Shown here: in pieces, positions 61,263 to 64,000 of the stretch
How the letters are laid out: every line of letters begins with the position of its first letter
Numbering within the stretch: position 1 is the stretch's first letter
Assembly (NCBI GenBank): GCA_949358305.1
Contig: OX442314.1
Span: 43,532,581 to 43,596,580 of the forward strand
Length of the DNA stretch: 64,000 nucleotides
Direction: 5' to 3'
Source: Strigamia acuminata
Lineage: Eukaryota > Arthropoda > Chilopoda > Geophilomorpha > Linotaeniidae
The notes under the pieces: generated by a model
What the model was told of the DNA's origin: nothing
The model's database searches: none
Seen by the model: the letters and a program-made list of their open reading frames with translations, nothing else
Made by a program: the position numbers and the translations under genes

Positions 61263-62118
61263 TGTCTAGGGTTAAGTTTACAGAAATAAAGAGTCAGTTT
61301 TATCAATAAAAATACACTTTATATTTATTCGTTTAATTACAATGAAATGACTAGAAATAATGATACGAGAGCGACAAGTCGCTGAATAATGAGCGGGAAA
61401 AATAACAATGAAAGGGCTTGCAACGACTGTTGCAAGCTACAAAGCGTCAGTGATGGCGCTTAAACAACACAATGTTGTTGAGCGAAGGCAAATGTCTTCG
61501 TTTTGCAAACTCACGAACGATGGTCGAAGACGATGGTTCTCGTGGGTTTCTTCTGTCCTCGTACGACGGCTCAGCGGCGGTGGTTCACGGGGCAGGCGTC
61601 CGGCTCTCGTTCGATGGCGGTGGCTGACGTTCGCGCGACAGCGACGGCGATGGTTCACGATCGTCGGGAAACTTCTCGGTACGATAGCTGGAATTAGCGA
61701 CGGCTAAATCAAGCAAGATTGCTGGCTTTGTAAGTTGTTACAAAGCAAGCAGATGAAACTGAAGAACACGAGTCCACTATCAATACTAATTCAAGGAGGA
61801 AAGAGCAGTGATGTTTGTGGTTGTGTGTTTTATTTCAGAGTCCCGATTTGAGCCAAGGCGCGAGCCCAGCACGCTTCAACATTGCGCAGAAAACCTGCGC
61901 ACTTAGCTCAAATGGGTGCAACTAGTGGTTATTACACCATATTGCACCATAACGGCTAATAACCGTCTTCACCCCGGACAACCTGGGGTGATATGTGCCT
62001 AGAGAGGATTTCTCCCCTCGGTCACATGATCTGACTTGGCGTGTGCCACAGTCAAATTAATTAGAAGACAATTAATTTTATCTTCTAAGTTGGTGAAATA
62101 CATTGAGATCACCACACA
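61263..62118 (-). repeat. Probable 3' LTR of a fifth LTR element
   Basis: On the minus strand the segment starts TGTGTGGTGATC right after TTAAATGGGGGGA (62119-62131), a good polypurine tract, and probably ends CCTAGACA at 61263. It carries AATAAA and a perfect 9-bp hairpin (GCTTGCAAC/GTTGCAAGC, about 61417-61438). The second LTR would be beyond the window, so the length (about 856 bp) is inferred. Confidence 0.5.
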
Positions 62119-62131
62119 TCCCCCCATTTAA
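62119..62131 (-). promoter_or_regulatory. Polypurine tract of the fifth LTR element
   Basis: TTAAATGGGGGGA on the minus strand, next to a TG-starting segment. Confidence 0.55.
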
Positions 62132-62215
62132 GACGAATCTTACATGGAGAGAAATGAACGAATCCAATTTACGATTCGTCCATGCCCTGAGTCTTCTCAG
62201 GCGTCGACGGGCGCA

Positions 62216-63766
62216 TCATATCCGTGGCGTCGTCCCTCGGATTGGATCGCTCATTGACAATACACAGGTTGCCGTGGCCTTTGCAAAGGACCACTCGGTT
62301 CTCAACCGAACGGCGGCCTCCTCTTCGGTCTCGCCGTTAGCTACGACTTGCTTAATTAGCTCGGCTAAGATCGTAGGCGGGTCGAGCCGGATGTAGTACC
62401 ACAGCTCGACTTTCTTCTCCGACAGGCCCATCGGCGCGATCCAAAGGTAAGTAATGGCCGCTAACGCCTGTCCTGGCGAAGGAAGAACACCAGGGTACAA
62501 CACCCTAGTCATCCCCGGAATTAGCTGACGCTGAAAATCCATCAGGCGGGGATCATCAATGGTCTTGATGTCGGAGAGTTCTAGCCTTTCAGCTAGTCTC
62601 TGCCAGTCCTTCTGCGACTCGGCGATCTGGGCGCTTTGGTATGCGTCCAGCTTTTGGAGCACTTCCTGCTGCGCTCTAATGGGTTGCTGCTCGTAGCAGG
62701 TCCATTGTGGTCCGAATGACTCACTGAAAAATGGCCGGAGTTGCAGGTTGCTAACTCCAGCCGGCAAGCGGGGAACATATCCATGTTCGGGCAAGCGGCT
62801 AGCATGTCCAGGTACTGGCACGCTACAGTCGGGAGAGATATCACCGACGACACGCCTTATGGCGTATGGAGTAGCCGGGTTGTCCACTTTGAACGTGGAG
62901 ATGGTTCGGCTACTTCGGGCGGACTTGATTGTGGAGTCCGATTCGAAGCTTAGCGAAGACGACAAGCCAAACGTCTCTGGTGTCCGTCCTCGTCGCGACT
63001 GCGGGCGTGGTGGTGGTGCGTCTGTCGAATATGGGCGCGATCGCCTCTGTCGCTCTTCTCGATCGCGGCATGACTCGCGGAACATTGGTCGGACTGGAAC
63101 CGGCGGAGGGGGTTGCCCCACCCTCAAATCCTCGTCTTGTGGCGGAGGATTGATGGCCGCTGGGGCCGGAATTTCGTCTTCCTGATAAAACGGGAGAGCG
63201 CATCGCGCTTGCTCTTCTGCCTCGTGTTCTTGAGCCAGTTGTCGATTTTCGTCGACGCGAAGCTGCACGGCGGCAGCTCGGAGTGCTTTTGACGGGAAGA
63301 ATCCCGGAAAATCATTAAAACACCCGGCGAGCGCCAACTGGTGGAGCTCGGTTTGTGTGACGGGAAGTTGTGGGTTCCCATCACGAACGGACTTGCGGTA
63401 CCGTTGTACGACTTCTCGCTGAGTCGTTTTGAGGTTTTTCCTCACTTGGGTGAGAACACCGTAATTAATTCCGGTGCTCTTAAGCGCTCTTCTGCGCTCG
63501 TGACGCTCTCGGGGCGTCACTGGCCACTGGTTGTGCAGCAGGTCGGCAGCAAGTGGTCCTGGGGGGCTCTCGTCGAGCGTCCACTCGATTTCGTCGACCC
63601 CGTCGACGTGAAGGCGCTCGATGAATCGGCCTTTCGCTCCAAGGCCTTGCAGCGCTGCTTTGCTGAAATCGTGTCTCAGCTTCCACCACGTGTTATTCGC
63701 CGTCTTCAGCCGACGAATCTTTTCGGGCAGCGCGCCACGGAAAATCAGCGGGTGCTGCGTAGGCAC
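62216..63766 (-). CDS. Unrecognised 516-codon frame, possibly terminal ORF of an LTR element
   Basis: A GC-rich minus-strand frame is open for 516 codons from GTG 63766 (and about 17 codons further upstream) without an ATG at its start, so it probably needs an upstream exon or a frameshift. Features: a basic, Arg-rich N-terminal half (RKNLKTTQREVVQRYRKSVR), a Pro-rich centre with PPPQDEDLRVGQPPPPVP, many Arg/Ser (RSRPYSTDAPPPRPQSRRGR), and an acidic/hydrophobic C-terminal region (ITYLWIAPMGL, KKVELWYYIRLD). No zinc knuckle, protease, polymerase or signal peptide. It ends 85 nt before the polypurine tract, which places it as the last ORF of an LTR element; a host gene remains possible. Function unknown. 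Confidence 0.55.
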   Translation of the reverse strand: MPTQHPLIFRGALPEKIRRLKTANNTWWKLRHDFSKAALQGLGAKGRFIERLHVDGVDEIEWTLDESPPGPLAADLLHNQWPVTPRERHERRRALKSTGINYGVLTQVRKNLKTTQREVVQRYRKSVRDGNPQLPVTQTELHQLALAGCFNDFPGFFPSKALRAAAVQLRVDENRQLAQEHEAEEQARCALPFYQEDEIPAPAAINPPPQDEDLRVGQPPPPVPVRPMFRESCRDREERQRRSRPYSTDAPPPRPQSRRGRTPETFGLSSSLSFESDSTIKSARSSRTISTFKVDNPATPYAIRRVVGDISPDCSVPVPGHASRLPEHGYVPRLPAGVSNLQLRPFFSESFGPQWTCYEQQPIRAQQEVLQKLDAYQSAQIAESQKDWQRLAERLELSDIKTIDDPRLMDFQRQLIPGMTRVLYPGVLPSPGQALAAITYLWIAPMGLSEKKVELWYYIRLDPPTILAELIKQVVANGETEEEAAVRLRTEWSFAKATATCVLSMSDPIRGTTPRI

Positions 63767-63893
63767 GTGATCGGGGAGCGCAAACGGCGTTTCCCGATCC
63801 CTCTCGATTTATATTCGAAAAAATAAATAAATTAGTTTATTTTAAAAATAAACAAATAATTTCTTATTTGAAATATTTTTTAAGCTTAACGCT

Positions 63894-64000
63894 TGTGGCT
63901 GTGAGCCACTAAGGGATGTTGGTTGTCATGGCAACTCCCTTCGCACATGCTCGAAGCACGTGACTTTTATAGCCGCCATTTTTATTTTTTAGCGGCTTGT
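63894..64000 (-). promoter_or_regulatory. Possible promoter upstream of the 516-codon frame
   Basis: On the minus strand GGCTATAAAA (63965-63974) is a good TATA box, followed by CACGTG E-box and a GTGGCT/AGCCAC hairpin (63894-63908). It lies about 200 nt before the frame. Confidence 0.4.

Overview
The window is animal nuclear DNA. The few host genes have T-rich introns of about 50-100 bp (one of 514 bp), and the gene set is metazoan: elongin C, U1 snRNP protein C, an SRPK-type kinase and a short-chain dehydrogenase. I favour a small-intron protostome such as a nematode or arthropod, but the sequence does not settle this. Most of the 64 kb is LTR retrotransposons nested in a tandemly duplicated locus.

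Layout. (a) 1-1418: 3' end of a Ty3/gypsy element (Gypsy-0) sitting inside a 10-bp T-rich satellite. (b) Three tandem units follow, starting near 2.2, 21.0 and 45.0 kb. Each holds a degenerate gene X, a 20-bp satellite with hairpins (sat2) and a degenerate gene F. The first two also carry intact elongin C and a truncated U1-C copy; the third carries full-length F and intact U1-C. Foldback-like elements with long inverted ends and 9-bp target duplications close units 1 and 2. (c) Four complete LTR elements interrupt this: Gypsy-1 (4553-14625, minus) in sat2; Copia-1 (22107-26717, plus) in gene F; Gypsy-2 (32324-44905, minus) in the second foldback element; Copia-2 (50528-57766, plus) in an exon of the SRPK-like gene. 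All have paired, equal-length LTRs that look identical and have target duplications, so all are young. (d) 58.3-61.0 kb: divergent promoter region, a scar of the elongin C flank, and an eight-exon SDR gene. (e) 61.3-64.0 kb: probable 3' LTR of a fifth element with an unrecognised 516-codon frame on the minus strand.

Most interesting content. The retrotransposons carry extra chromatin- or nucleic-acid-binding parts. Copia-2 has a methyl-CpG-binding-domain-like module, with the known contact residues, between integrase and reverse transcriptase. Gypsy-2 has an array of five AT-hooks between RNase H and integrase. Both complete gypsy elements carry a third ORF after pol that shares a CX2C-X15-CX2C zinc site; in Gypsy-2 it gains an upstream exon by splicing. 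Gypsy-1 shows a textbook -1 frameshift signal (GGGAAAC, 7-nt spacer, 8-bp stem), an intron-containing frame in its 2.1-kb leader, and a spliced antisense frame starting in its 3' LTR. A plausible common theme is that these elements have acquired modules that read chromatin and choose integration sites; this is inference.
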